From: Thalassia testudinum | Lineage: Eukaryota; Streptophyta; Magnoliopsida; Alismatales; Hydrocharitaceae | Length of the DNA stretch: 64,000 nt | Reading direction: 5' to 3' | NCBI GenBank assembly: GCA_037157565.1 | Contig: JAZHRO010000055.1 | Location: 38,037,001-38,101,000, forward strand | Shown here: piece after piece, positions 42,596 to 53,863 of the stretch | How the letters are laid out: each line of letters opens with the position of its first letter | Position numbering within the stretch: the stretch's first letter is position 1 | The notes under the pieces: model-generated | The model's input: only the letters and a program-made list of their open reading frames with translations | Told to the model about the DNA's origin: nothing | Database searches by the model: none | Position numbers and translations under genes: made by a program

Positions 42596-44250
42596 CTAAA
42601 TTCTACCATTAAGAAGGATCATTTTCCACTACCCTTCATTAACCAAATCCTTGAGAAATTGGCTAGATAGAAATACTTTTTCTTCTTAATTGGTTATTCA
42701 AGATACAACTAGGTTGCTATCCATCCGGATGACCACAAAAGGACAACCTTTACCTGTCCTTACAGAACTTTTGCGTTCTATAGGACACCTTTTGGGCTAT
42801 GCAATGCACTTGTAACTTTTCAATGGTACATGCTAGCAATCTTCTCGAACATGATAGGAGAATGTCTTGAAGTATTTATGGATTATTTTCTATTTTTGAA
42901 GACTCTTTCAATTAGTGCTTAGCTAACTTGGAGATGATCTTGAAAAAGTGTATTGAGGTCAAGTTGGTCCTTAGCTGAGAGAAGAGTCACTTCATGATGC
43001 AGGAAGGAATCATATTAGGTCATGTGGTCTCTAATTGGGGTATTGAAGTCGATAAAGCTAAGGTTGATGCGATTACCAAACTTCCCCCACCCACGTCTAT
43101 TAAACAAGTGAGATCATTTCTTGGACATGTAGGTTTTTACAAAAGGTTCATTAAGGAAGATTGCTCAACCTTTGAGTAATCTTCTGGCTAAAGAACAACC
43201 TTTTGATTTCAATGATTCTTGAATTCAAGCATTCAATGAACTAAAAAAGGCTTTTAATTATGCTCCATTGTTGCAACTACTTGTGTGGACGACTCCTTTT
43301 GAGATAATGAGTGATGCTTCTGACTTAGCTGCACGAGTCGTCTTAGGACAAAAGATAGACAAAAGGCCCTTGGTTATTTACTACGCTAGTAAGACTCCGG
43401 ATGAGGCCTAGAAAAACTATACCATGATTGAAAAGAAACTGCTAGCCATAGTATTTGCTCTGGAAAAAGCTAGGGCTTACCTCATAGGGTATCGTGTTAT
43501 TATCTACACAGACCACTCTACACTCAAACATCTTTCGGCAAAGAAAGATGCCAAACCTCAGCTCATAAGATGGATTCTATAATTATATGAATTTGACTTA
43601 GAAATTAAGGACAAAGTCGAGGCACAAAATGTAGTGGCTAGCCATTTGTCGAGGATCTTAATTGAGGACCCTGGTCTAAAAATTCCCAACATTGACTCTT
43701 TTTCAGATGAGTCGATTTTTCCTGTCTTAGGAGTCCAAGTGACATGGTTTGCTGACTTAGTGAACTATTTGATTGTTGGTAGAGTTCCAGAGGACTGGAT
43801 GAAGCAACAAAGGGGGAAATTCTATGCCAAGGCCAAATATTATTTTTGGGAGGACCCTGAGCTCTATCGCATCTATTTTGATCATATTATCAGAAGGTGA
43901 GTGCCAGAGAGTGAGTTTGACAATATCCTGATCTTTTGCCATACATCTATTTGCGATGGTCACTTTTGTAGCAAGAAGCCGACTGTGAAGATTTTTCAAT
44001 CTGATTTTTGTTGGTTGTCTCTCTTTAAGGATGTCCAACAATTCTCATGGCTATGTACACGATGTCAATCAATTGGAAACATAACCAATGGAGACCTATT
44101 GCCATTAAACTTGATCCTAACTGTTGATCTTTTGATATTTGGGACATTGACTTTATAGGACCTTTCATCCTTTCCTTTGGACACCAATATATACTGATTA
44201 GTCTACTATGTGTCCAAATAGATCGAGGCTACCCCAACCAAAACCAACGA
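42596..44250 (+). pseudogene. Athila/Tat Ty3 pol relic: RT, RNase H, integrase
   Basis: RT: KKDHFPLPFINQILEKLA, FTCPYRTFAFYRTPFGLCNA, then EVFMDYF (the FMDDF motif with D changed to Y). Connection: GHVVSNWGIEVDKAKVDAI and RSFLGHVGFYKRFIKE. RNase H: MSDASDLAARVVLGQ, KKLLAIVFALEKARAYL, YTDHSTLKHL. Integrase: a degraded zinc finger around 43910-44070 with CTRCQ, then the first catalytic zone. The frame is broken by many stops. At about 44255 it is joined to LTR sequence, so integrase is truncated. The domain order and the FYKRFIK block place it in the Athila/Tat group. Confidence 0.82.
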
Positions 44251-44254
44251 TCAA

Positions 44255-44954
44255 GGAAACCCCCTAAAATTCATAGAAAAATATTATGAGAGGTTTAGTA
44301 TCCTTGGTTTATCCATCTGAACCCATTTTAACCTTGAATAGAGTCTCAGACGAAATTTTGCCCTAATTTGGGTTTTATGCAAATTTCCCTATCAAACTTG
44401 GTTAAAACTGAAATCCAACCTCACTATTATATTTCTTGAGTTCAAATTAGGTTTGTACCAAAATTCGGGTCCAATCAGAGTTCATCTTGACCTAGTTTGC
44501 AGTTTGGTCCATCAAGTCTATTTCTTTCAACCAAGCCCCCAACTTTAGAATCTTTTGCATTTATCACCCTAGCTATTCATAATTTTCTTCAAAAAGGTCC
44601 CTCCCACCATGGCAGGTGTGAACCCATGGCAGCCAACCTTCAATCAGAGATTTCTCTCTGATTTCTCAACTGAACCCCTTCAAAATTGGAGGGATTGATG
44701 AGAACCTTCCTAATCGATTCAGCTACATCTTGAACCCTGATTTGAGCTCTAAAGATTATGCGAATGCAAGAATCCTGGGGATTTTCTTCCCTAAAATTTT
44801 GATCTCTTCAAGCTTCTTCCTAAGCTTCGAGCCTGCCCTGAGGCCTTTAAAAGGACCTCCTACGATCGGCCGTCCTCTTCAGCAAGTTCTAGGCAAAAAA
44901 CTCCTCTCTTTCCTCTACCTACGGCCTGCTCCAAGCTTGCTCCGATGACCCTCC
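44255..44954 (+). mobile_element. f-type LTR, left part (split by a SIRE element)
   Basis: Matches about 19615-19960 of the element f LTR (CCCTCTAAAATTCATAGAAAAAT, AATTTGGGTTTT, CCACCATGGCAGG region). The first 330 bp or so of the LTR are missing. It ends at the CCTCC duplication of the SIRE element and resumes at 49966. Confidence 0.65.
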
Positions 44955-46693
44955 TGAAGGTTCGTCCCTACCAGGAGGGGTGACGTAATAAAATTGCGGA
45001 AATAAAAATATAAAAAGCAATCTCACAAAAATAGGCAATCACAAAATGTACACAAAGATTTTTAGGTGGAAACCCAAACCGGGTGAAAACCACCACCTAA
45101 CCCTCTCGAGTTAGGATTTTCCGATCAACCTAGTTGATCAAATCCACTAACCGAATCACTTTGAACGAGGGTGATTCAACCTCAATACAACCACGCTACA
45201 AGTACGAGGGTAGCGTTCCTCAACCCCTTCTCTCCACGAGAAGGATTTTGTCCCACGAAGGAGACGGGAATTCGCAAAGCGAATACCCAACCAAAATACA
45301 AAGATAGAATAAACAACAGTCCTATAGAGCCAACAAAATTAAACCTAGCTTCTATAGGAAATAGGAAACTCCCCTTTGCAAGGAGTGCGTCGATGATGAC
45401 GCGGTGCGTGTGCCACGCGACGGCGCTACGTCGCTCTTGTTATCAACAGCGGGAGAGCGGGCGCGCGAAGGCTTGATGCTCTCAAGAGAATGAAACTAGA
45501 GCTTGGAGAGCAAGGGCCTCAATTGGACACAAAAGAGTGGAACTAAGTTGCTTAGGTGTGTCTCTTGTTTCTCTTAGTGTGTATCTTGTGTTTCTAGGTG
45601 TGTTTTTAAGTTACAAAGGTTCCCCTCTATTTATAGAGGCCTTAGGAAGGCTTTGGAAGGCTTGGAAAAGCTTCCATAGCCGTTGGGTGCAAAGCCCAAG
45701 AGAATCAGGCCGAAATCAGGACAATGATTACACTTCACAGGGTTATCAGACGTCTAATTATGGCATCAGACGTCTGGAAGTCCACTTTAAGACGTCTGAT
45801 TCCAAGGTCAGACGTCTGATTCTATGCAGGTTTCTCCCTGACTTGAATCAGATCTAAACAGGGTTTTTGTACAAGTCCATCAGACGACATAGAGGACGTC
45901 TGGCACTAAGTCTGGACGTCTGGAAACCTACTTTTACCGTGGGAATTGATTTCCAAACGTTGCAACGGCTAGAAAATCTCTGAGAAGAGATTTTGGGTCA
46001 GCCGAGGCAAAACGGTCATTTATCAGACGTCTGTAAAGACCTATGGACGTCTGATAAGGCTCTAACGGTCATATACTGCCGTGCTTGCTAAGTTAGCCAA
46101 CGGTCCACTATCTGGACGTCTGGCAAATCCATCAGACGTCTTCTAAGACGTCTGGTCTAAGGTCTGGACGTCTGATTTCATCAGACAGAAAACTAAGTCC
46201 AGCCTAACAGTTATCAGACGTCTGAAACAACAGTCAGACGTCTTAAAATACTTTATCAGACGTCTGATTTTTGGATTAGACGTCTGGAAATGCTGTTTGA
46301 GCCCTATATTGGTTTTCTAGGTATTCTACAGAAAACCTAAGTATCCTAGGGTTGTGCAGGTGTTCCTAGGACTACTGTTAGGGTTCTTTGAGGCTCTTTA
46401 ACATAATGTCTAAGGAAAATAAAGAGCAAGAAAATAAATACAAGAGATACATGAAAGGATAAAAAAGAATCTATCCTATTCTTCTTGTCTTCCATCTCCA
46501 ATCTTTCGCTCCACGCGAACCTCCTCTATTTTCCGTCAAGCTCCTCCAATCCGTCCTGGATGCGAGCTCGAGTTCCGTCTAAACACGTCTTCATTTGCAA
46601 TTGACCTGAAATCTAGGACTCAAATTGCAAATGTTAAATAACACGTGTTTTGTTATCATCAAAACAAATGATCGTGGTGCTCTAGCACCAACA
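44955..46693 (-). repeat. 3' LTR of gag-only SIRE element
   Basis: Minus-strand start TGTTGGTGCTAGAGCACC. The TATA box lies in a near-palindrome CCTCTATAAATAGAGG (about 45628-45643), and the upstream side holds the GACGTC palindrome array (45748-46286). Confidence 0.93.
45748..46286. repeat. CAGACGTCTG palindrome array in LTR U3
   Basis: Sixteen GACGTC cores, mostly as CAGACGTCTG or GGACGTCTGG, irregularly spaced (about 15-70 bp). Repeated in the 5' LTR at about 49014-49552. GACGTC is a C-box/CRE-like bZIP core. Confidence 0.9.
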
Positions 46694-46694
46694 A

Positions 46695-46935
46695 TCTCCC
46701 CCTTTTTGATGATGACAAAACCGTAAATAATAATGCATAAAAATCCTCCCCCTTTTTGACATTATCAAAAAGGTTTAATTGATTTTACATTTCCTATAAC
46801 TCCCCCTTAAAACATGCTCTTCTATTTATTTTTAACAAAGGTAATGTCCTCCCCCTTTTTATAACAACAAGATAGCTATTATTTTTCTCCCCCTTACTAA
46901 AGGAAATTTAGCTAACTTGTATCTCCCCCTTAAAA
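46695..46935 (-). repeat. Six repeated polypurine tracts upstream of the SIRE 3' LTR
   Basis: AAGGGGGAG on the minus strand at 46695, 46745, 46800, 46848, 46886 and 46922 (plus-strand left ends), 36-54 bp apart. The one at 46695-46707 abuts the LTR and is the functional tract by position. Confidence 0.85.
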
Positions 46936-47014
46936 ATTGACAATAAGCTCATCATTTTTAACTTCCCCTATCTAAATGCTTATAAAAAGGATAGGGTTAA
47001 GAATTTTACCTCAC

Positions 47015-48163
47015 CTACCATGGCCAATAAAATGGCCCGAATGGTGGTGGTGGATGCCACATCGGATGGGGCTCCCAACCGTAGCTTGGAGGCCCGGGCA
47101 TCGGCGCCGGTCTCCAATCTGGTGGTCGACGTGCGGCGGGTCCGTCGTTTGTTCGCTGTCTCGTCGGTCTTCTTCTTCTCCTCCTTGGTCTACTCATTGG
47201 TTCTCCCAACTTAAGTTGACCAGCCTTGAGCTTGTAGGTCCAGTCCTTTATGTTGTAGTCATCCCTGAACCCTACAAAACAAGATTCTAATTTTTTCTTT
47301 GGTATCCAAGTGGGCTTGGATCCGGATTTGTTAGCGGGTCTCCTTGATGGAGATCCTTTCTCAACCTTAGGGCTATAAAAATCATCTACTTTGTTGATTA
47401 GTTTGTTAGAGCTTTCCCTAAGACATGCAATTTCTCTTTCTATAGTATTTATCTTAGTCTTTAAATCAGAAATTTCTAACTTTAGACTATTATTTTCCTC
47501 AATCAATTTAGTATTTTCATTGATGAGGTTATGATTATCTAATAATAATAGGTTATCATCCTTAGGACTAGCTTCTATGTCCTTAAGTTGTTTCTCTAAC
47601 CTATCATTTTCATTTTTAAGAAAACTAAGGTTCTTCTTCATGCTTTTGTTTTCTATTTTTAGTGATTTACTAATCTCGAATAATTCATTAAAAGCTTCTT
47701 GTAAATCAAAATTTACCTCTTCGTCGGAGTCGCTTCCGCTTTCACTGTCGCTATTGGTTCCTCTAGCCATGAAACCAAAGCAAGTGGTTTCTTCTTCTTT
47801 TTCTTCTTCTTCTTCCTCCGAGCTGGAATCCTCATGAGTGCCTTCCAACCTCCTCCATATCTCGTGGGCGGTGGTGCACTCTTGGATTTTCTCGAACTCT
47901 TCCGGACTCAATGCGCAATACAGGGCATTCATTGCCTTTGCGTTGAGTGAGAGCTCTAGAATCTGCACCTGCGAGTAGCCTCCTTGGGGTCGCTTCGGGA
48001 TCTCGTATGGGGTTTCGCAACATCCCCATACCTCGAATTCAGTGGCTTGGAGCCACGTCTTCATCCTCAGCTTCCAGTAGCTGTAGTTGTTCCCGTCAAA
48101 GTAGGGCGGACGGGTTGTGGACTGCCCCTCGGAAATCCTACTTGTGGAACAGCTTCCCTCCAT
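47015..48163 (-). CDS. Internally deleted gag ORF of the SIRE element (382 aa)
   Basis: Residues 1-105 are the SIRE gag N-terminus (PPYFDGNNYSYWKLRMKTWL, AKAMNALYCAL, EIWRRLEGTHE: DUF4219 and the start of UBN2). The frame then jumps to an acidic DSSSEEEEEE segment, so the capsid body and zinc knuckle are missing. Residues about 150-270 form a long coiled coil (KIENKSMKKNLSFLKNEND...), as downstream of gag in SIRE elements. A basic RPRRRRRRPTRQR patch and a Pro/Trp-rich tail end it. The frame is intact and starts 44 bp after the primer site. It could be a dominant structural protein or merely a spacer. Confidence 0.75.
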   Translation of the reverse strand: MEGSCSTSRISEGQSTTRPPYFDGNNYSYWKLRMKTWLQATEFEVWGCCETPYEIPKRPQGGYSQVQILELSLNAKAMNALYCALSPEEFEKIQECTTAHEIWRRLEGTHEDSSSEEEEEEKEEETTCFGFMARGTNSDSESGSDSDEEVNFDLQEAFNELFEISKSLKIENKSMKKNLSFLKNENDRLEKQLKDIEASPKDDNLLLLDNHNLINENTKLIEENNSLKLEISDLKTKINTIEREIACLRESSNKLINKVDDFYSPKVEKGSPSRRPANKSGSKPTWIPKKKLESCFVGFRDDYNIKDWTYKLKAGQLKLGEPMSRPRRRRRRPTRQRTNDGPAARRPPDWRPAPMPGPPSYGWEPHPMWHPPPPFGPFYWPW

Positions 48164-48206
48164 GTTTAGATCCTCGCCGGTTTGTAACGCCGAAAATGCG
48201 AGACCT

Positions 48207-48218
48207 GCTCTGATACCA
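48207..48218 (-). promoter_or_regulatory. tRNA-iMet primer binding site of SIRE element
   Basis: Reverse complement TGGTATCAGAGC, two bases from the 5' LTR end. Confidence 0.92.
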
Positions 48219-48220
48219 AA

Positions 48221-49960
48221 TGAAGGTTTCTTCCCTACCAGGAGGGGTGACGTAATAAAATTGCGGAAATAAAAATATAAAAAGCAATCTCACAAAAATA
48301 GGCAATCACAAAATGTACACAAAGATTTTTAGGTGGAAACCCAAACCGGGTGAAAACCACCACCTAACCCTCTCGAGTTAGGATTTTCCGATCAACCTAG
48401 TTGATCAAATCCACTAACCGAATCACTTTGAACGAGGGTGATTCAACCTCAATACAACCACGCTACAAGTACGAGGGTAGCGTTCCTCAACCCCTTCTCT
48501 CCACGAGAAGGATTTTGTCCCACGAAGGAGACGGGAATTCGCAAAGCGAATACCCAACCAAAATACAAAGATAGAATAAACAACAGTCCTATAGAGCCAA
48601 CAAAATTAAACCTAGCTTCTATAGGAAATAGGAAACTCCCCTTTGCAAGGAGTGCGTCGATGATGACGCGGTGCGTGTGCCACGCGACGGCGCTACGTCG
48701 CTCTCGTTATCAACAGCGGGAGAGCGGGCGCGCGAAGGCTTGATGCTCTCAAGAGAATGAAACTAGAGCTTGGAGAGCAAGGGCCTCAATTGGACACAAA
48801 AGAGTGGAACTAAGTTGCTTAGGTGTGTCTCTTGTTTCTCTTAGTGTGTATCTTGTGTTTCTAGGTGTGTTTTTAAGTTACAAAGGTTCCCCTCTATTTA
48901 TAGAGGCCTTAGGAAGGCTTTGGAAGGCTTGGAAAAGCTTCCATAGCCGTTGGGTGCAAAGCCCAAGAGAATCAGGCCGAAATCAGGACAATGATTACAC
49001 TTCACAGGGTTATCAGACGTCTAATTATGGCATCAGACGTCTGGAAGTCCACTTTAAGACGTCTGATTCCAAGGTCAGACGTCTGATTCTATGCGGGTTT
49101 CTCCCTGACTTGAATCAGATCTAAACAGGGTTTTTGTACAAGTCCATCAGACGACATAGAGGACGTCTGGCACTAAGTCTGGACGTCTGGAAACCTACTT
49201 TTACCGTGGGAATTGATTTCCAAACGTTGCAACGGCTAGAAAATCTCTGAGAAGAGATTTTGGGTCAGCCGAGGCAAAACGGTCATTTATCAGACGTCTG
49301 TAAAGACCTATGGACGTCTGATAAGGCTCTAACGGTCATATACTGCCGTGCTTGCTAAGTTAGCCAACGGTCCACTATCTGGACGTCTGGCAAATCCATC
49401 AGACGTCTTCTAAGACGTCTGGTCTAAGGTCTGGACGTCTGATTTCATCAGACAGAAAACTAAGTCCAGCCTAACAGTTATCAGACGTCTGAAACAACAG
49501 TCAGACGTCTTAAAATACTTTATCAGACGTCTGATTTTTGGATTAGACGTCTGGAAATGCTGTTTGAGCCCTATATTGGTTTTCTAGGTATTCTACAGAA
49601 AACCTAAGTATCCTAGGGTTGTGCAGGTGTTCCTAGGACTACTGTTAGGGTTCTTTGAGGCTCTTTAACATAATGTCTAAGGAAAATAAAGAGCAAGAAA
49701 ATAAATACAAGAGATACATGAAAGGATAAAAAAGAATCTATCCTATTCTTCTTGTCTTCCATCTCCAATCTTTCGCTCCACGCGAACCTCCTCTATTTTC
49801 CGTCAAGCTCCTCCAATCCGTCCTGGATGCGAGCTCGAGTTCCGTCTAAACACGTCTTCATTTGCAATTGACCTGAAATCTAGGACTCAAATTGCAAATG
49901 TTAAATAACACGTGTTTTGTTATCATCAAAACAAATGATCGTGGTGCTCTAGCACCAACA
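48221..49960 (-). repeat. 5' LTR of gag-only SIRE element
   Basis: Nearly identical to 44955-46693, including all sixteen GACGTC cores. Confidence 0.93.
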
Positions 49961-49965
49961 CCTCC

Positions 49966-51503
49966 TCCTTCGACCTCTTCTCCCTCTGCAACATACCATA
50001 GGCAGAGGGAAACTCTTCTCCATCCGCACCTCGCTATACCTATGAGGAGCTCTCAGACTCTCTCCTCTCTGGAGCTCTCTTCATCTCCGGCACTAGCCAA
50101 TCATAGCCGGTGCCAAACTCGCTTCCCCTTCGTCTGTAGAACCCTCCTCCAACTCCGCTCACCTCCCTGACTTCTCCTAACTACTTAGACTTTAGGTTTG
50201 CTCACCATATCGCCCATACCACCTCCACCCTCCCCAGTGCTGGAGTACCTCCGATGAGCTCACACGCCTGCTCCACTGCACCAATCCGCCTACCACCATG
50301 CCCATTAGCTTCGCCATCACCCCACGACCAAAAGACCTAATAATATTAAGGTTATTGATCACTGCAACCACCCACCGAACACCATCACCTTCACACACTT
50401 TCCTCAACTTCACCACACATGCACACACCTCCTCACAGCACGCAACCACCACCACCAAGTTCGCCACCCTTAGGCGATCATTCTGAGCTATTCTGACAGG
50501 GTCAAGAGTTCGTATTCATCTTTTCAGGTGTACGCCAGAGCTCCGTCGCTGCCACCACCTTCTCTGGCACCATCAGAAGCTATCTGGCTGAGTCCATCCT
50601 CCATACCACCTCCAGGTGTTGCGGATTAGTTCTAGGATCACCTCTAAGCCTTCAATCGAAGCAACATGCGTCATCTTCGACCCCAATCAGAGGATTCATC
50701 AGCTACTGCTGCGCGAAGGACAAGGGGACCACATTAGTCCCACATCGTGGACTGATGAATTGCCAGCAACATATAAAAGGAAAAGCTCTCCTTCGCTTAT
50801 CGCCTCAGTAGAATGGGGTGAGGTCCCTCTCCACATGCCGCTCACATGCTCTCACCTGCTACACCACGTAGGCGAGTTTGGGCATTGGATTTGGTAACCC
50901 ACTTGATTACCCGGTACTATTCACCCGGGTTTGAGCTGAGGAAGAGGAAAGAGAATCAAAGAGAGAGGGGGGTTTGCACTGCTGAGGATTAGTACCCTCT
51001 CTCATTCTCTCTCAACACTTAGTCTCAAAGGCCCTTGCACCTCTGTTGGCACGTTGCTACCATGCCTATTCTCTAAGGCTTAAGGCAAGGCCTCGTGCCT
51101 TGTGAGGTTCTGCTGGTTAAGGCATCTAAGGCCTTCTGTTGTCGTCTGATCTGACACTTGATTGGTTTTGATCTACTATGGAGATATTTACTGTGATCTT
51201 AGATTGCAGATTCTATTCCTTTATTTGAAATAATCGTGAGCTTAAAATTTAAGGGTTAATTTGGTTATTCAAATTACCATTTTAACCCCATCTTTTTGCA
51301 ATAACCCTCTGATCCTTATTGAAATATCATTTTGAGCATTTCATTGATTTGAATTGCATATTATTTTTGATATTGTGATTGGTGGATTGAAATTGCAATT
51401 TTTTCTCCCTACGAACGACCTCGAACTCCCATATTGATTTCAAGTTTATAAATTTAAGTGTTTTATACGATTTTTCATCCTATACCATAAATGTAAGCAC
51501 CTC
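49966..51503 (+). mobile_element. f-type LTR, right part
   Basis: Continues 44954. It has a TATA box (CATATAAAAGGAAAAG, about 50769-50784), a GGGGTGAGGTCCCTCT block matching 13834-13850 of element f, and the GATTACCCGGTA block matching 13969-13980. Its end (CCCTACGAACGACCTCGAACTC) resembles the LTR at 29310-29420 in reverse. The right boundary with the next SIRE LTR is approximate. Confidence 0.6.
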
Positions 51504-52514
51504 TGTTTTGTTGTACCAAAATTATGTTTACTGCTAAAACTGACATTTCAAGACTATCTTGGATTGTAGCCTCTATTCAAGACACAAGTTCAGATAGTTG
51601 ATGATGTGCATCTTTTTCATTTATTTGAGTCTAGGACTTTATTGTAAGGAACCTCAAATAAAACTCAAAAATGATTTTTTCACGTATCTTTTCAAATCCA
51701 AATTTTAGGGTTATTGATCGACCAGACTTATTAATTGATCGGCCAAAATACTTTGATCGACCAACCTACTTACTTGATTGATCAAATCAATCCATTTTAG
51801 GAAGTTGAGAAAAATCCTCTTAATCGACCAACCAAGCTAATTGATCGAACAACAAGTGATCGACCAACATCCTTAATTGATCGACCAAATTACCTTTTGA
51901 TCAACTAATTAACCTTAATTGATCGACCAATTATGTTTCCTATTCAAGCAAAACTTTTTGTATAAATAGAGGTCGTACACAACCCATTCATACACAACAT
52001 TTAATAGAAGCACCATTCAAAATTAGATCTTCTCGTGCTTATTGCAAAAGTCTTTCACGTCTTGTTCTTCACGCTCTTCGAAAGCACGAAGCCTCAAACC
52101 TCTGCGAAAAATCGATTTGATCATTTATTGAGGTTCCATAGAATTCATTTTATTGTTATTCTATTTTGTTGCTTTTGATTTACGGATCCCAAGTCTGTTT
52201 GGAAGATCCGTGGTTGCTGTTTTTGCATCTCTTTAGGATAAAAAGAGAAGGGTTTGTAAGAGGTTGTGCCACCCTCATTCAAGTGGTGCGAAAAGTGGAT
52301 TGACTAGTTTGTACTAGTCGAAAAAATCCTAAGCTAGAAGGCTTAGGTAGTGGTTTTTTCCCAGATTGGGTTTCCACTATAAATCAGGTATACTCTATGC
52401 ATGTATCTCTATTGTCTTATTTTTTAATCTGACTCTTAATTTTTCTTAAGCAATACTATTCACCCTTCCCCTCCAGTATTTAGTTGCGATCCATAGGATA
52501 CTCTCCATCCCTCA
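51504..52514 (+). mobile_element. 5' LTR of the old SIRE-type Copia element
   Basis: The right end (...CCCTCA at 52514) is fixed by the primer site at 52517. The left end is taken as TGTTTTGTTGTACC but cannot be confirmed because the 3' LTR is outside the window. A TATA box (TGTATAAATAGAGG, about 51959-51972) follows a GATC-core palindrome array (51712-51935). Confidence 0.6.
51712..51935. repeat. TTGATCGACCAA palindrome-like array in LTR U3
   Basis: Ten or more copies of TTGATCGACCAA, TTGATTGATCAA or close variants within 225 bp. Similar copies occur after pol (63130-63290) and at 63700-63980. Confidence 0.8.
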
Positions 52515-52516
52515 TT

Positions 52517-52528
52517 TGGTATCAGAGC
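52517..52528 (+). promoter_or_regulatory. tRNA-iMet primer binding site of the old SIRE element
   Basis: TGGTATCAGAGC, two bases after the LTR. Confidence 0.9.
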
Positions 52529-52543
52529 CAAGTTGTTCAGAAG

Positions 52544-53863
52544 ATGTCAAAATCATCTATCGACACATACGCTGAGGGGCAATCTGTTGTTCATCCTCTC
52601 TTTGACGGGACGAACTACGGATATTGGAAGACAATGATGCAAATCTTCCTGGAGTCCATGAATTTTGAAGTGTGGGACGTCATACCCTCCAATTATACTC
52701 ATCCTAAGATCAAGGAAGGAGTGGCCGTGACACCGGATCAAAAAAAGATGGCAACTCACAATGCAAAAGCCATGAATGCACTCTTCTGAGGGCTTTCGAG
52801 AGTAGAATTCAACCACGTTTCTGCTTGCAAGACAACCTATGAAATCTGGAACATCCTTGAAGTGACCCATGAAGGCACGACAAAGGTAAAGGAAACTAGA
52901 GTGAATTTACTAACGCAAAATTACGAGCTTTTCAGGATGAAGAAAGGCAAGTCGATAAAGGAAATGTTCACAAGGTTTATGGACATCATAAACTCTCTAA
53001 GGAACCTAGATCAAGAAATCAAGAATGAAGCACTGGTAAGAAAGATACTCCGATCTCCCACCAGCGATTGGGAAACCAAGACCACAGCAATACAGGAGTT
53101 GAAAGATCTATCTACCCTCAAATTAGATGATCTTATTGGAAGCTTGATGGCCTATGAAGTTCAACTTCAACGCATGAAGGAGCATGAAGGTGAAGGAGTA
53201 AAGAAGGCCATAGCCCTTGAAGCTACTCAAGAATCTGATGAAACTTCAAGTGGATAAGAAGAGGAAGACTTAGCACTCTTATCCAGAAAATTCAGAAAGT
53301 TTCTTAAGGACAAGAAGAACTGGAGGAAGAAAAAAGAAGGAAGAAACAACGACGCAATCATCTATTATAATTGCAAGTGAAAGGGACACATCAAGAAGGA
53401 TTGTCCACTTCTCAGGAAGGAATCTGAAAAGAAGAAGAAGCACTTCAGTAAATATGGAAAGAAGAAAGCCTACACTGTAACTTGGGATGAGTAAGACTCA
53501 AGTTTAGAAAAAGAAGAAACATTAGGAGAAGAAGCTCTTCTTGGTTTGATGGCGCTAGAAGATGAGGTAACCTCCTTTACTCAAGAAGAACTATTAGAAA
53601 CATTCTTTGAATTGCATGATATAGCTACATCATTAAAATTAGAAAACAAAAACCTAGTAAAGATACTAGACAAAGAGAAAACACAAAAAGATGCACTTGA
53701 CAATCAAAACAAAGAGCTATCTGTTGAAATTACAACACTAAAATCACAAATAAACCATTTAGAAATAGACATAGATAAATTAAAAGAAAACTCTGCTATC
53801 CTACTAAATGACCTGACAAAATTCACAAATGGAAGTAGAAATCTGCATAAATTCTTAGGAACA
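52544..53863 (+). pseudogene. SIRE-type gag relic
   Basis: Starts MSKSSIDTYAEGQSVVHP. DUF4219: LFDGTNYGYWKTMMQIFL. UBN2: TYEIWNILEVTHEGTTKVKE, LLTQNYELFRMKKGKSIKEM, EALVRKILRSPTSDWETK. Zinc knuckle near 53370-53405 reads YNCK-stop-KGHIKKDC, with the first Cys changed to Tyr and an internal stop, so it could not fold. A C-terminal coiled coil follows (LENKNLVKILDKEKTQ...). In-frame stops lie at about 52787, 53254 and 53490. The reading is cut in the HKFLGT segment by the solo LTR at 53864 and resumes at 55338 with QTQNTTKFGLSY. Confidence 0.85.

Larger units (their letters stand above)
44955..49960 (-). mobile_element. Young gag-only SIRE-type Ty1/Copia element, minus strand, TSD CCTCC
   Basis: Flanked by CCTCC (44950-44954 and 49961-49965). 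LTRs of 1739 and 1740 bp (44955-46693, 48221-49960) differ, by eye, at only about three substitutions and one 1-bp indel, so insertion is very recent. Between them are a tRNA-iMet primer site, one gag-derived ORF and six purine tracts, with no protease, integrase or RT. It is an internal-deletion derivative that remained mobile, so it must borrow pol from an intact SIRE relative. Confidence 0.95.

Noticed and set aside
45748..46286. Palindromic repeats with spacers resembling a CRISPR array
   Set aside because: Spacing is irregular (about 15-70 bp), the repeats are 10-12 bp, and the array lies inside a plant LTR present twice as direct repeats.
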